DNA from: Sesamum alatum
Lineage: Eukaryota; Streptophyta; Magnoliopsida; Lamiales; Pedaliaceae
NCBI GenBank assembly: GCA_034509735.1
Contig: JACGWO010000001.1
Coordinates: 11,486,854 to 11,550,853, forward strand
Direction: 5' to 3'
DNA length: 64,000 nucleotides
Shown: positions 50,401 through 62,400 of the stretch, one piece after another
Numbering within the stretch: the first letter of the stretch is position 1
How the letters are laid out: every line of letters starts with the position of its first letter
Notes under the pieces: generated by a model
Told to the model about the DNA's origin: nothing
The model's input: the letters and a program-made list of their open reading frames with translations, nothing else
Databases searched by the model: none
Translations under genes and position numbers: made by a program

Positions 50401-51229
50401 GAGGTAAATTATAATCACCTTCCATGAGGTTTAACAGAGTTACAAATATTTTCTCATTATTTTGAAAATTGCAAATACCTTCCTGATTTTAATGTCCGCC
50501 TAACAACGAGTCAATTCCATTAGATTTTCATCCAAGTTTTGTAAGTAACTGCCCAAAATGCCTTTTAGGTTATAAATTATAATTTTATATAACTTTTAGA
50601 ATTTACTTATTCTGAAATAATTGTACATTTTTTCAAACGTTTTTTTAAATAAAAATTTCAGTAAGGAGTACTACTTTTTACGTTTCCGTTTATGACTACA
50701 TAATTATTTTCAATTTCAGGGCAATAGTATTTTTACAAACAATAAACACTACAAGAAAATAGAAGATTAGCGACAAAAATTAAGTGATAATTTTAATATT
50801 GTCACTAATTATATGTATTTAATGACAAGAATGTTTATTTTGTCACAATAATAAATTTTATAATTTTAATAATTACTATTATTTTGTAAAAAATATTATT
50901 AGTGACAAAAAATGTGCACAAAGTTGTCACTAAATATAATTAGTGACTCATGTATAGTGACAACCTAGTAACAATAAATAATTATTATCATAATATTGTG
51001 TTGTCACCACAAATGTGTCACTAATTATATTTAGTGACAAATTTATATACAATTTTTGTCACAAACAATTATATAGTGACAAAATGAAAATTATTATCAC
51101 TTAATACACATTTTTAGTGACAATTTTTAAAATATTATTTGATATTTTGTCACTAATATCATATTTTCTTGTAGTGAAAGGAATATTCGTAATTATACCA
51201 AATATTGTGAGAGGTGGCTGTAATTTGCC
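50401..51229. mobile_element. Mutator-like miniature element, family 1, copy 4 (interrupted)
   Basis: The left part starts GAGGTAAATTATAATCACC at 50401. The right end (...GGTGGCTGTAATTTGCC) ends at 51229. The flanks taatattag (50392-50400) and taatattac (51230-51238) match at 8 of 9. The copy is split by the CACTA miniature at 50747-51176. Without that insert it would be about 400 bp, the size of its relatives. Confidence 0.82.
50747..51176. mobile_element. CACTA (En/Spm) miniature element nested in copy 4
   Basis: A 430 bp element with perfect CACTACAAGAAAAT / ATTTTCTTGTAGTG ends and the 3-base duplication aaa on both sides (50744-50746, 51177-51179), both diagnostic of CACTA elements. The interior is made of inverted and direct attagtgacaa units and has no transposase. 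Confidence 0.93.
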
Positions 51230-51455
51230 TAATATTACACTTTTCCTCCTAGCTATGGTTATTTTGTGTTTTGCCATATTTTTTTTTTCAATTTGCTATA
51301 CCAAAAAGCGGTCCAGGTTTGTAACTTTCACATTTCGTGTAGTTGGTATGGAAAAATAAAATAAATGACAACATATAAAACCAGAGATAATTCGAAGGAT
51401 AAAATACTTTTTTTTTTTTTACGCTTGAAGGTAACTCGGATCATAATAAATTACT

Positions 51456-51876
51456 GGGTAAATTACAACCACTTACTGTGAAATTTGGCGTAGTTACAAA
51501 TAATTCCTCGTTGTTTGAGAAATTACAAATACCCTCTGAAATTTGTAATTTTTAACCAAAGATCTGGAATTGACTATTTTGCCCTTGAATTTTTTTAAAA
51601 TTATAGAAAAACTAGTCGAGAAAAATTGCATTATTGTTCATCTGTGTAAAAAGTTTAAGAAGCCTCTCACTATGCATTGTAGTCTAAAAAATTTCAAATA
51701 AAAATAAGAATTAAATAAAAAAATCAATTTGTATAAGGGCATTTTGGTCAGTTCACCCATAAAATTGAATGGAAATGAGTTATTTGTTGAACGGTTCAAA
51801 TCTCAGAGAAATTTCAAATAACGAGTAAATATTTATAATTATGTCAAATTTTAACGGAGGTAGCTGTAATTTATCC
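51456..51876. mobile_element. Mutator-like miniature element, family 1, copy 5 (best preserved)
   Basis: A 421 bp copy starting GGGTAAATTACAACCACTT, with right-end complement GGATAAATTACAGCTACCT. The flanks taaattact (51447-51455) and taatttact (51877-51885) match at 8 of 9. Internal phrases ttgactattttgccctt and gagttatttgttgaacgg are shared with copies 1 and 3. Confidence 0.85.
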
Positions 51877-52005
51877 TAATTTACTACTTCATAAGATGAC
51901 CCAGAATGACTCTATTACTTTCCGCATGTGCACTAAAGACATCAATGTAGTGCCTTTGACCTCAACATGTGTAACACATATGTTAAATGTTTGACTTTAT
52001 ATTAT

Positions 52006-53124
52006 GGGATAAAATGCAATTTACCCATGTATTTTCATAAATATTTAAAAAGTATCTCATCGTGAAAAATAAAATATTAAAGAATTTTCTTGTGATCTTT
52101 AAAATAGGGCAAAACACCCCATCGGACCCGGCAGTGTATCTCACGCGCCCTTCATGCGACTTGTGGTTCAATTTTGCCAATAAATTGATTTACATCTTTA
52201 TTTATGAGCCGCTAGATCTTGCTTGTTATACATCCAATGGTTGAAATGAAAAAAAAAAAATTAACTGTTAGATTTCATTATATTTGAATCTAATGTCCAA
52301 ATTTGATACACAATTCATTGATCCAGATTTCACTTAATTTAATTTAACGGCCCAGATTCAATATACATATATTTATTATATTTTTTATTTAATAGGAATG
52401 AAATATTTAAATATATATTAAGAAAAAAAAAAGTTTCTTTTTTTCCACCACCACCTCCCCCCACCCCATCGGCGCTCCCTCTGCCGTAGTCTGTTTACAG
52501 CCTGCGCCGCCCCTTTCCCTCCCATCACCTCCTCCGCGCGCCACCATTCTCTCTCCCATCGCCTTCTCCGCGCAGCCCCCCTCTCCCCTCCTTCGCCTCC
52601 TTCACGCGTCACCACCTCCTGCCCTATTCTTGGCGCACCGCCTCCCCCCTCTGTGCGCGCCGGCCCCCTCCCTCCCATCGCCTACTCTGCGCCGTCCGTG
52701 GCGCCGGCGGGCCAACGGCCGACGCCTCTCTCCCTCCCGTCTATCCATATATATATACATATATATACAAAAAAGTATAATATATATTTATCTATAAATA
52801 AATATCTATATTTTTAAAAATTTAAAAATTATATTTAAAAAAAATATATTTAATTTTAAAATATATTTTTATAATATTGACAAGATCTGAGTTGTCCACT
52901 TATAAGAGATGAGATCTAATGGTATACAAACAAGGGTAATATTGTCATTTCATAATTATAAAATTAAAAAAAATAGAAAAGGGCTTGTGTGGTGTACCTA
53001 TTGCGTGGAGGGGGTGTTTTGCTATATTTTGAAGAATACTTGAGGTTTTTTAGTGTTTTATTTTTCACAGGTAGGTATTTTAAATATTTATGAAAATACA
53101 AGGGGGTTAAATTGCATTTTACCC
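52006..53124. mobile_element. Mutator-like element with GC-rich insert (Pack-MULE-like)
   Basis: A 1119 bp element with inverted ends of over 100 bases. The left begins GGGATAAAATGCAATTTACC and the complement of the right begins GGGTAAAATGCAATTTAACC. Both continue through gtattttcataaatattt to gcaaaacacccc. A perfect 9-base duplication ttatattat flanks it at 51997-52005 and 53125-53133. The interior at about 52440-52740 is strongly GC-rich and pyrimidine-biased on the plus strand, quite unlike the AT-rich arms. It could be a captured host fragment as in Pack-MULEs, but no gene of origin is recognisable and the frames are low-complexity Gly/Arg. Confidence 0.85.
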
Positions 53125-53626
53125 TTATATTATGGTTTCTGGACAGTAAAAAATGACCGTTAGGATCAGTAATGCATCATCCCACTCTGAGACTGTTTTA
53201 GGGTTTCTCTTCTAAAATAAAAGCAAGAACCAAGAAAAGAAAAAATAAAAAAATTCACACCGATTGTTCTTACTTCTTCCGTTTGTGCACTAGTACCACT
53301 GGCTGCATTGGTAGTACTTACCACTACCAGAATGAATGTAGCTCAAAAGTTGGGTGAAGTTTGAATTTGAAATCTTGGAAAGTGGGCCCCCACCAATGGG
53401 TTTTTGGGAGGGAAAAAACGAAGAATATGGAAGGGAATGTTTATTCCAGACCACATCAGTGTATTTCAAGGGTCTGTTCGTATTTCTTGTCTTGTCAATT
53501 TCCTTCTTCCTCTTCGCTCTTCTTCCATTCTTGCACAATCCCAAAAAACCCATCAAGAAGAACTTCAATTTCAGAAAGGAGAAGTAAAAATTCTGCATTC
53601 CCAGAAAGTTAAAAAGAGAAGAAAAA

Positions 53627-55492
53627 ATGGTGGTGGCGAGGAAATCAGCTTACGAAGCGAGCAGGCAGAAGAGGCTGGAGGAGAACAAGAAGAGAATGGA
53701 AGAACTCAATCTCAACAAGCTTGCTCAAGCTCTCCACACTCCCAAGCCATCACCTGTATGTGAAAATTCCCACAAGAATCTCTCTTTGTTGTGCGTGAAT
53801 GTGTGTTGCTTGGTATTTTTTACACAAGATTTGAAAGGGGATTTTTGTACTGTTTGTTTTATTTTCCCACAGATGAAGAAGGTGAAGCCGAAGGTTCCGA
53901 AACAGCCTCTGGACCTCTCTGCCGTCCGGCGGTCGAGTCGGGTTGCGGATTTGCCTCCCCGCAGCTACAGAGAGGTCTGTAACTAATAACTATTTCTAAG
54001 TCTCTGTCTGTGTCTGTTTACTTAAATGTGTGTGTGTAAATATCCACTTAGGTTCTTTTGTTGCAAATTTATGTTTTATCCTATATTTCTGTTTGCATAT
54101 GAATGCAAATGTATTCATAGGAAATATTTTTATGCACAAGGTGAAGTGAACATTCCAACTGTGAATATCATCGAGATATGTGAATATTCTTGCAATGTCA
54201 TGTTATTGAGTGAAGCCTTTGTGATGCATGAGTATGTAACTTACGTTCTTGAATCTTCCATGATTCTAACTTTTTTCCCGAAAAAAAAAAGGGTAAATTA
54301 CAACGAGCTTTTGTAAGGTTTGATATTTCGTTGTTTGAAAAATTACAAATACTCCTTATATTTGATCAAATTATGTAATCCTTGGATGAAAACCTAACGG
54401 ATTGCACTAGTTGTTGGATGGTTGTTAAAATCATGGGTATTGGTAATTTTCCAAACAATGAGGGGGATACGCAATTATGTCGTATTTGTAATTAAAAAAT
54501 AAAAGAACTCATTTCTTGATCACAACCGGAAAAGTACAACACCCGGATTTGCAACATCATGTGGTCCAAACAGTTCTTCAAGTGTTTCTGATTTGTGTTT
54601 CTTGGTTCTTTGTAGGTTCCAATTGAACCTATGGGGAAGCCAAGGAGGTTAGTGCAAGTATATAGTTATTTCATCACCATATTATTCAGTGTGATGATGC
54701 TGATGCCTTGTGCTGTTGATCCTCAGTTATAGTTATCAAAGAAGGGATTTGTTGAACAGAGTGTACGCCTCAGATGAAGATAGGCAGTATGCTATAGAAC
54801 GGGCGGAGGAGCTTCAATCAGGTCTAGATCAAGATGTTCCAAGTTTTATAAAGCCCATGCTTCAGTCACATGTTACTGGTGGATTTTGGCTGGTATGTTC
54901 AAGACAATATTATGTTTGACTGTAATATATCTTCTCAAGTTAATCAGATGAAATTGAAGATTGTCCACAGTAACACAATTGGTGATGCTTTCAATCTTAC
55001 CACTATAATCTACTGGAACGACAAGTGAATAGTCATAAATTGGAACGACAAGTGAATAATTAGTTACTTTACAGAGATAAAGTGCAAGAGGACGAGGTAG
55101 AATCTGACCTTTGATTTCAATAGGGTCTTCCAGTCCACTTTTGCAAGACACATCTTCCAAGTCGTGATGTAACGGTCAATTTAGTTGATGAGCAAGGAGA
55201 AGAATTTCCAACAAAGTACCTTGCTTTGAAGACGGGTCTGAGTGGCGGGTGGAGAGGTTTCGCCATTGATCACGAGCTAGTTGATGGGGATGCTGTCGTT
55301 TTTCAGTTAGTTGAACCAACAACCTTCAAGGTGATCCTGTGCTACTCACTTCATGTTCAGGAAAATTACATGTTTGGTTTTTTTCTATTAATATTATGGA
55401 CACTCATTTAGCAGTTTTTCATTTAGCATTGATGATTGTACATGCAGGTTTACATCATAAGGGTAAATGAACCTGGAGGAAGCAGCAACTGA
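53627..55492 (+). CDS. B3 domain-containing protein, copy C (C-terminally truncated)
   Basis: Six exons: 53627-53755, 53873-53974, 54616-54647 (32 bp), 54727-54892, 55124-55330 (207 bp) and 55448-55492, giving 226 residues. It starts MVVARKSAYEASRQKRLEEN and RMEELNLNKLAQAL, the standard N-terminus of the At5g42700-like B3 family, then a basic exon (KKVKPKVPKQPLDLSAVRRS) and the B3 core: VPSFIKPMLQSHVTGGFWL, GLPVHFCKTHLPS, TGLSGGWRGFAIDHELVDGD and VYIIRVNE. The stop comes 15 codons into the last exon. A good donor at 55540 would make that exon 92 bp where copies A and B have 91. Dropping one base after GTAAAT restores a family-like frame (NLEEAATDNLTL), so a one-base insertion may have truncated the gene. 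The intact B3 core could still bind DNA. Confidence 0.87.
54291..54493. mobile_element. Mutator-like miniature element, family 1, copy 6, in a B3-C intron
   Basis: A short copy starting GGGTAAATTACAACGAGCTT, with internal gtttgaaaaattacaaatact and a right part ...caattatgtcgtatttgtaatt. It lies in the intron between the second exon and the 32 bp exon of copy C. The flanks are A-rich (aaaaaaaaa before, aaaaaataa after), so the duplication and right end are approximate. Confidence 0.65.
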
Positions 55493-56437
55493 CAATTTAA
55501 CTTTAGTCCACCAGGTTGAGTGGAGGATACCTCAATCAGGTAAGCTTAGTACCTGTGATGAATCATGTGTCATGTCTTCTCATTTAACTTGAAAGGCTCC
55601 AATGTAGTAGAAGACATCTTAGGATTTTTGAATCCCATAAACTTGGGAGACCATATGTTTAATTTTGTAGAGTAGGTGCATGTCGCAACCGTAAGTTGTA
55701 GTTTTTACTGGGGGATAATAGCTAATTATCGTTCTTGTTAGTTTTGTAACATAGAAGTAAGAATTGTCTTATCATATTTTCATTTGAGCCTCGATGAGAT
55801 GAATGAATTTTAACATCTCCGTTTTAGCTCCATTTTGCAGATATCTAACTTGTTGGCAATGTTTTTGGTACAAGTCATATTTTGACGAGTGCAGAAGCTT
55901 ACTAACTCGTCTTGGCAAGAAGCAGCTCCTCTGCTTGTAGATTTATTGCCACCAAAAAGCTTCTGCTATGATCAATGTGCAATAGGAAGAAACAATTCTG
56001 TAGTAAACCGGAGTCTGCACCTTGAGCTTGGATATTGTGTGTGACAATGTTGTTAAAAGCATGTTACTTATTCGTGCTAATGAGCTTCAATTGGCATAGT
56101 ACATGATTTGCTGGAATCATATAGTTCGTACAAAGATCCATACACATCAAAATCATAGATCTAAACACAGAGTGACAGAAAGCCAAGCTGGAATTTTCAC
56201 GCTATGTTCAAAATGTAAAATACTTAAGATATGAAATACTTAAGATACAGGCCATTAATTTGAAATACTTGAGATGACACGTCTTCCATGAAATCCTTAA
56301 TATGGCAGCTGCCTTATTTTTAAACCTATATATTTGTATTGAGGCCTTGTGAATGCTTTTGTCCGTCATATCTACTCTGTATTAGTGAGGACAATTAATT
56401 TCTAATTCTTGCAAGAGAAAAATTGTTGGCCATGTCC
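55493..56437. other. Spacer between B3 copy C and the NQR-like gene
   Basis: The two genes converge here. The first part likely contains remnants of the missing C-terminal exons of copy C, since a splice donor remains at 55540, but I could not read a convincing family frame. The rest is AT-rich 3' flank without a gene. Confidence 0.5.
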
Positions 56438-59400
56438 TCATAATTTTGCGGGATGATGACTGAATGTTGGATCAATGCAGACAACCACCTGTGATATTCA
56501 ATTGAAATTGTAAGCTGTTTGCAAGCAATGTAATTGACTACCTTCATAATGGTAACTAGAAGTAAATAGTTGAGGGAGATATAAACTACCTTGCCAACAC
56601 TTTTACCAGAATGAAGATAGTCAACTGCATTGGCAACAGAATGAATGCCCAAGAACGGTTTGGGGTCCACAGCAACCTGTTGTAAAAAGGGCAGAAGGGT
56701 TGCAGATGACGAATCCAGAAAGCAGTTGAAATTAACAAATATGAGTGTATAATTTACCTTGAGCTTCCCTGAGGAGTGTAGATCTACTAGCTTATCTAAG
56801 TGTTGTTGCCAAAGGTGAGCATATTGTACCAAGAAAAATCCAGCCTGGATATTTGGAATCATCATTAAAGAGAAGAGCACATAAAATAAATACTAGATGA
56901 TTGAGTATCATCCTTAAAGAGAATTTAGCAATCAAAACAAAGTTTCAAGTATACAAAAGTCCAAGTTCCTTTAAAGATACAAAATTGATAATTTGATATG
57001 AACAACTAGAGCCAAAACAATTTCCAGACCGAATTCAGCAATGAGCACAATTTTAGGACTTGAATCAACAAAATCTACAATAACAAACTAAAAACAGACT
57101 TGACTGAACAGAGTATCAAAGCATAATTGAGGCAGGACCATCTATTATTGTCTATTGAAATTACTCCTGGTGGTGGAAACAGACTTAGTTTCACCAAGGA
57201 ATTTGGATGAGTGAGAGGGACCACCAATTAGTTTATTTAAGTTGATTACAGTGACTATATTGCAGATATAGCTCACTTACCACAGTCTGGCTCTTTGCTA
57301 GAATCTTTTCGCATAACCCAGTATAAGCTCGTGGCGTCCATCCTTGCTCTCCTTGATACTGTAATCACATAAGTTTTTGTTTGATATGTCATGGCAATGA
57401 ATTAGAGACCAAGGGAAATGCCTGCTTTGAGTTCAGTAAAGTTATCTTATGATTTGAAAACAGTACTGAAGAGGATTTACAAATAGTTTATGTTTGAGTC
57501 AAAAGTTGCAAACCTGAGAGATCATCCCAATCACAACTAGACGTCCATAGTTGGCCAAAGCATTCAAGCATAGATCAAACATTTCACCGCCAACAGACTC
57601 ATATACAATATCAACACCTTTAGGGAACTCGTTCTTTAGGACCTGAGAAGATAAGATATTTGAAAAGAATTCATGAAATCAAGCATTACTAATATATCAT
57701 TTTGAACATGTAAGCATTTGTTTGCTCAGAAAACGGGAAAACGAGAATATTACAGTCAGCCCTTGTTCTGCAAAATTTGATAAAATCTTTTCCAGAGGAA
57801 CATGATTAGTTGCATATTTATTAAACTAAAAATGAGGAAAACATGTCAAGTTTTTCTGCCACATGGCATTATACATAGCTGGCTATGCCCTCAATTCTCG
57901 AGAAAAGTTTAGTTGCATATTTCAAGCTCAATCAGAAGAAAATATAAGGCTATCATTGCTTGTTGGAAAGTTTCTTGTCTAGTCTCATCTCGTGAAAACT
58001 TTTCTTCATAGATATAGCTTGTTTGTGGGATTTTCTCTAAAGCATATCATTACAATTTATTTCATCTAATATCTTCTGCACATCATCAACTATTCACCGT
58101 TAAACTTGATTTCACACCAAACAAACTTGATAATGATCCTCTCCATTTCACCAAAACTACTTTTTTCTTGCTCATTGTATTTGAGATGAGCGGTTAAGCA
58201 ATCACAACAAAAGAACTGCACATAATTATCTCATTGACAGACAAACAGTAGCAGAAAGATAAAGAAAACATGAGGTCTGCTGGACGACTGAAACTTGGAA
58301 TGTTGGAGGAACTTGATTCTAGATCAACAAGCAAAATGCCCACCTGCCCAGCTTAAGTTGCTAAATGAAATTTTGAGAAACAACATCAAATTTGTTCTTG
58401 TTCAGCTAAATGGATGTTTGTTATTATAGTTGAGCTTCATTTCTGACCTCTTAATTGATAAATTCCAAGAGCATTTGGAGAGGCATGTATGTTCTCCCAA
58501 GTAAAAGAGCCCCAAGAAAAAGTTAACTAGGAACTTTCTAAAAGCTGTTAATGAAGATGAAGTGCATTTTGGACATAGCTGGCTGTTTATTACGGAACAC
58601 TGTTAAATCTTTGCTAGGAAAAGGTATGAGGAAGAAGATCTGAAGTTTTACGTGACAATTTGAAAATCAGAAGCAAAAGTACACGTTTCATCTCGAGGAA
58701 TGGAAGAGATCAGAACCATACGGCAAACTTAAACGAATATCCCAAATCTCAAAGATGAACTATTAAAGTTCTCCTAATTTCGTGTTCCTATATTATGGCC
58801 CCTAGCCTTGCCAAGTTAAAAGAAGACATAATATTTTCGAGACATACAGTTTCCATATTTTCTGTATCCTAGTCAAAGACTTGATCAACTCCCAAAAGTA
58901 ATGGAAAGAATCATTAGGAACTGTTATGTAGCATAGCTAAACAAAAAGTATCACCCCAACAAAACAAGTGGCTGTTAAGATATTGCTGATTCCAATTCTT
59001 TTTCTTCTAGCCAATACAAATTATAAAATTCAAGACAAGGTTTTCAAGAAACATACAGTTTTGATACTTTCAGCTTTATAGTCAATGACTCGATCCACTC
59101 CCAAATCCTTCAAAAGTTTGGCCTTGTCTTTTCCTCCACAGGTTGCAATGACCTTATTTCCAGCTAGTTTTGCCAACTGCAGTAAGACATTGATAGAATT
59201 AACTAAAAGACAGTATACAGATCAAAATGGAAATGATTAAACCAACCGAAAAGCCTTATTGTTAGTCTCCTGAAAAACTCATAGGATAATCAACAGCATG
59301 TGGCCGCGGGAACATGATGAGAATGCTCCAGGTATGACATGGCACCAAAAGCTCAAAATATGAGAAGGCTTTACTCCAGAGTGCAGCTATTTACTCACAT

Positions 59401-62400
59401 TTTACCATTCCCAAAAGCTTAGACTCATGAGCTCAGGCAATTGAGACTTCCTCAGATAGGAGGAAGAATAATAAAAATACAGACCACAAGGATTTGAATT
59501 ACTTCTTTACAACAAAGTAATTAATAGATTGAGAATCATCATGCGTATCTGACACTGTTATGCTGCCAAGATTCAACAACTAGGAATTCTTTAAGAAAGA
59601 CTCTTGCATCATGATATGTATACCTGGACAGCAAATTGTCCTGTCCCTCCTGCCGCTGCAGTGACAAGAACTGTTTTTCCCGAGTCCATTTGTGCTGCCT
59701 ACAAAATTAATAAAAGGAAGAAGGTATTAGCCAAATTATTCTACAGGTGAGATGCATTTGAACAGTGAAGCCTGCGAAACAAAAATAAAAAATAAAAAAA
59801 TCATCTAGTACCAAATCCACACTCAGGCCAATGTTTTAATTTATGAAGATGAAAAAAGAAAACCAAAGAACTGGAGAAGAAGAACACCTTTTCTAAAGCT
59901 ATAGATGCTGTTAGCCCAGACGTGAGCATAGCAACAACTTCTGGATCTGGTCTTGCCACAGGAAGGATGTGTTTTGAGGGTACCTAAATTGCAAATAAGC
60001 TTAGGCTCATATCACATTTAGAAAAAAATAAAGAACCCTAAAAGAAGGAAAGGAAGATATTATTAACTTTCAAAACCAAAAGAATGTTTTACCATCGTGA
60101 ATTCGGCATAACTTCCAAATGTCATGATTGCAGCAGGAGTTCCAACTTTCAGGTGTTTAACTGAATCGCCTATAGCAGCAATTATACCAACACCCTGAAA
60201 AAAGAGATCATGATTGTGGCAGCACTAAATGATATACTACTTTTCCACGGAACAACCACTCTTTTCCAGTATGACTTCCACAGACTAACCATTGGGCAAT
60301 TCATGCAGATAGAGGTACTCCGGCTAAACTAGAACCATCTCAAATTTCAAAAAAAAAGTAAAAGTAGCAAAGTGAAAGACATCTTAATCTGATGCAGGAG
60401 GATCTGCCTAAAGACTCCAGACCATGTTCATAAAGATCTCTTTCATAGCATCTTTCTCTCTGTGCAATATTTGGGCAGCACATTCTGTCTATCCAAAATT
60501 TGGAGCAGCACTTCGAATTACATCAAATACCAATCCCTTAAGCTTCAAAAGTACTTACGAAAATAATCAAATGAGCACAAAATTGAGATTTTCCTAACCT
60601 CGAAGCCAGCATCAAACGGAAGGAGAGAACTGATGTCTTTGCTGCCCCCACTAAAATACCTTCCAGAGCTAAAATTTACCTGTTAAAATGACTGTGATTA
60701 CTAAACATGCCAAGCTTAAGAGAGGGGCTGTACTTGTAGCATAATCAAGTTCGCCTTGATGATGACAGTCCATCTCTAATATTATAACTAGATAAGGCAA
60801 GAACCGTAACTGAACTTGAAGAAGCTCATAAGCAAATATGCTGTTGTGAGAACACAATGTATTTGTTACTTATTTTTATACAACTTTAAGTATTACAATC
60901 AAAACCAAACAACATAGCAATCGTGATACTTATGACAGAAACAAACTTACATCACTAGCGTTAACCCCAGCATAGATGATTTTCAGAAGAACATAATCTG
61001 GTTTAAGCGGCAGTGTCAATGAAGTTCGTTGTACCCGTGTTGCTGTACGAAAGTTGTGGCTTAAAGTGTGAACAACTCTAGAAGACAAGACCACCACAAC
61101 AAGTGTCAAGGTAAAAGATTAAATCAATGTCTGGTAAGGAAAGACATCTAATTAAAGTATATGATGAAGTACGAATGCAGGTTCACTTTTAAAACTCAAA
61201 ATAAATATAGCAAGCAAAAAACTGTGTATAATTCTGAGTACAAAAGTAAGGAACGAAAAAAAATAGAAAGGGATAATATTCCACAAAAGCTGCATATGGT
61301 TACAAGACACCTCATTCTGATGAGGAATCTAGAACAGAACCATTAATATAGTCATCAACTATTCCTCTCTACACTGGAAAAAGTTTCATCATATTTAAAG
61401 TACTTATGATCTTTTCTGATCAAATTTCAACTTGAATAATTCAAAAAACTTGGAAAAGAAGATGTTGAAGAAAATATTAAGTACACTAACAAAATGAATG
61501 AGTTCATATAAGCAATTTGCATAAATTCAAGATTAGTAAAGGTGTTTTGTGCAACTATTAAATAACTACTGGCGGTTTACAAATTCTGTCAACATATTGT
61601 ATCACAATTCACATGAGTAAATCATGTCTCATATTTGCTAAATGGTCGTGGATTTCAAAGTAAGGAAAACTCAGTTTGTTCTAGTCTTTATGAGGCAACA
61701 TTCAATACACGTTCACTTACATTTTCTCAAAACTTTGAGGGAGTTGAATATTAAGTGGGACAACATCTGGAGATTTTCTCCTCAAAGTCTTAGGGCGTAC
61801 ACGATATTTTTCTTCTTCTGCGGGAGTGGGCCAATACTCCAAGCCCCTTCTGTTAGATATCCACAAGCAAGCCCCAGCTTTACTTTCATCGGTAATAAGC
61901 TCAAGGGCACCTATACAAGGTAAGAATTAAAAGACCAACCTAACAACATAGGTTGTTACTTTATGAAGTGCATCAACTACTTTATACTTTCTATAAGCTT
62001 TACATAATGCAATGATCTGAGACTGATGTGCTTGTTCTATAAATGACCTATTTCTTTAGAAGAGTCTTGAGGTCTAATGCATATAACAATCGAACTAGAA
62101 GATCATCAACGTTGGATTCTGAACGTCAACTTGCTCTCATGTCCATTGCTCATCTCACAATTTGAAAATAAAGGAAAGAAGAAAAATAAAAGCCTCTAGG
62201 CAAGATGTACTTACTAGTATTGCATATGAAGGGCATCCCTAGTGATTGTATCCTTGATTCATTTCAAGGAGGATTAGAGAAATTATGTATGTGCAGTACG
62301 TAAAATTGCAGCTTTGGAACATGAAGTTCAAAGGATTTACTAGCCAGGCAAACTTAATCCACAGAGTTCACTATAGGGTGCAGACACTACTTACAACATA

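Noticed and set aside
52418..52678. 86-codon Gly/Arg-rich minus-strand frame in the GC-rich insert
   Set aside because: Simple-sequence composition from the C/T-biased block. No domain and no start context.
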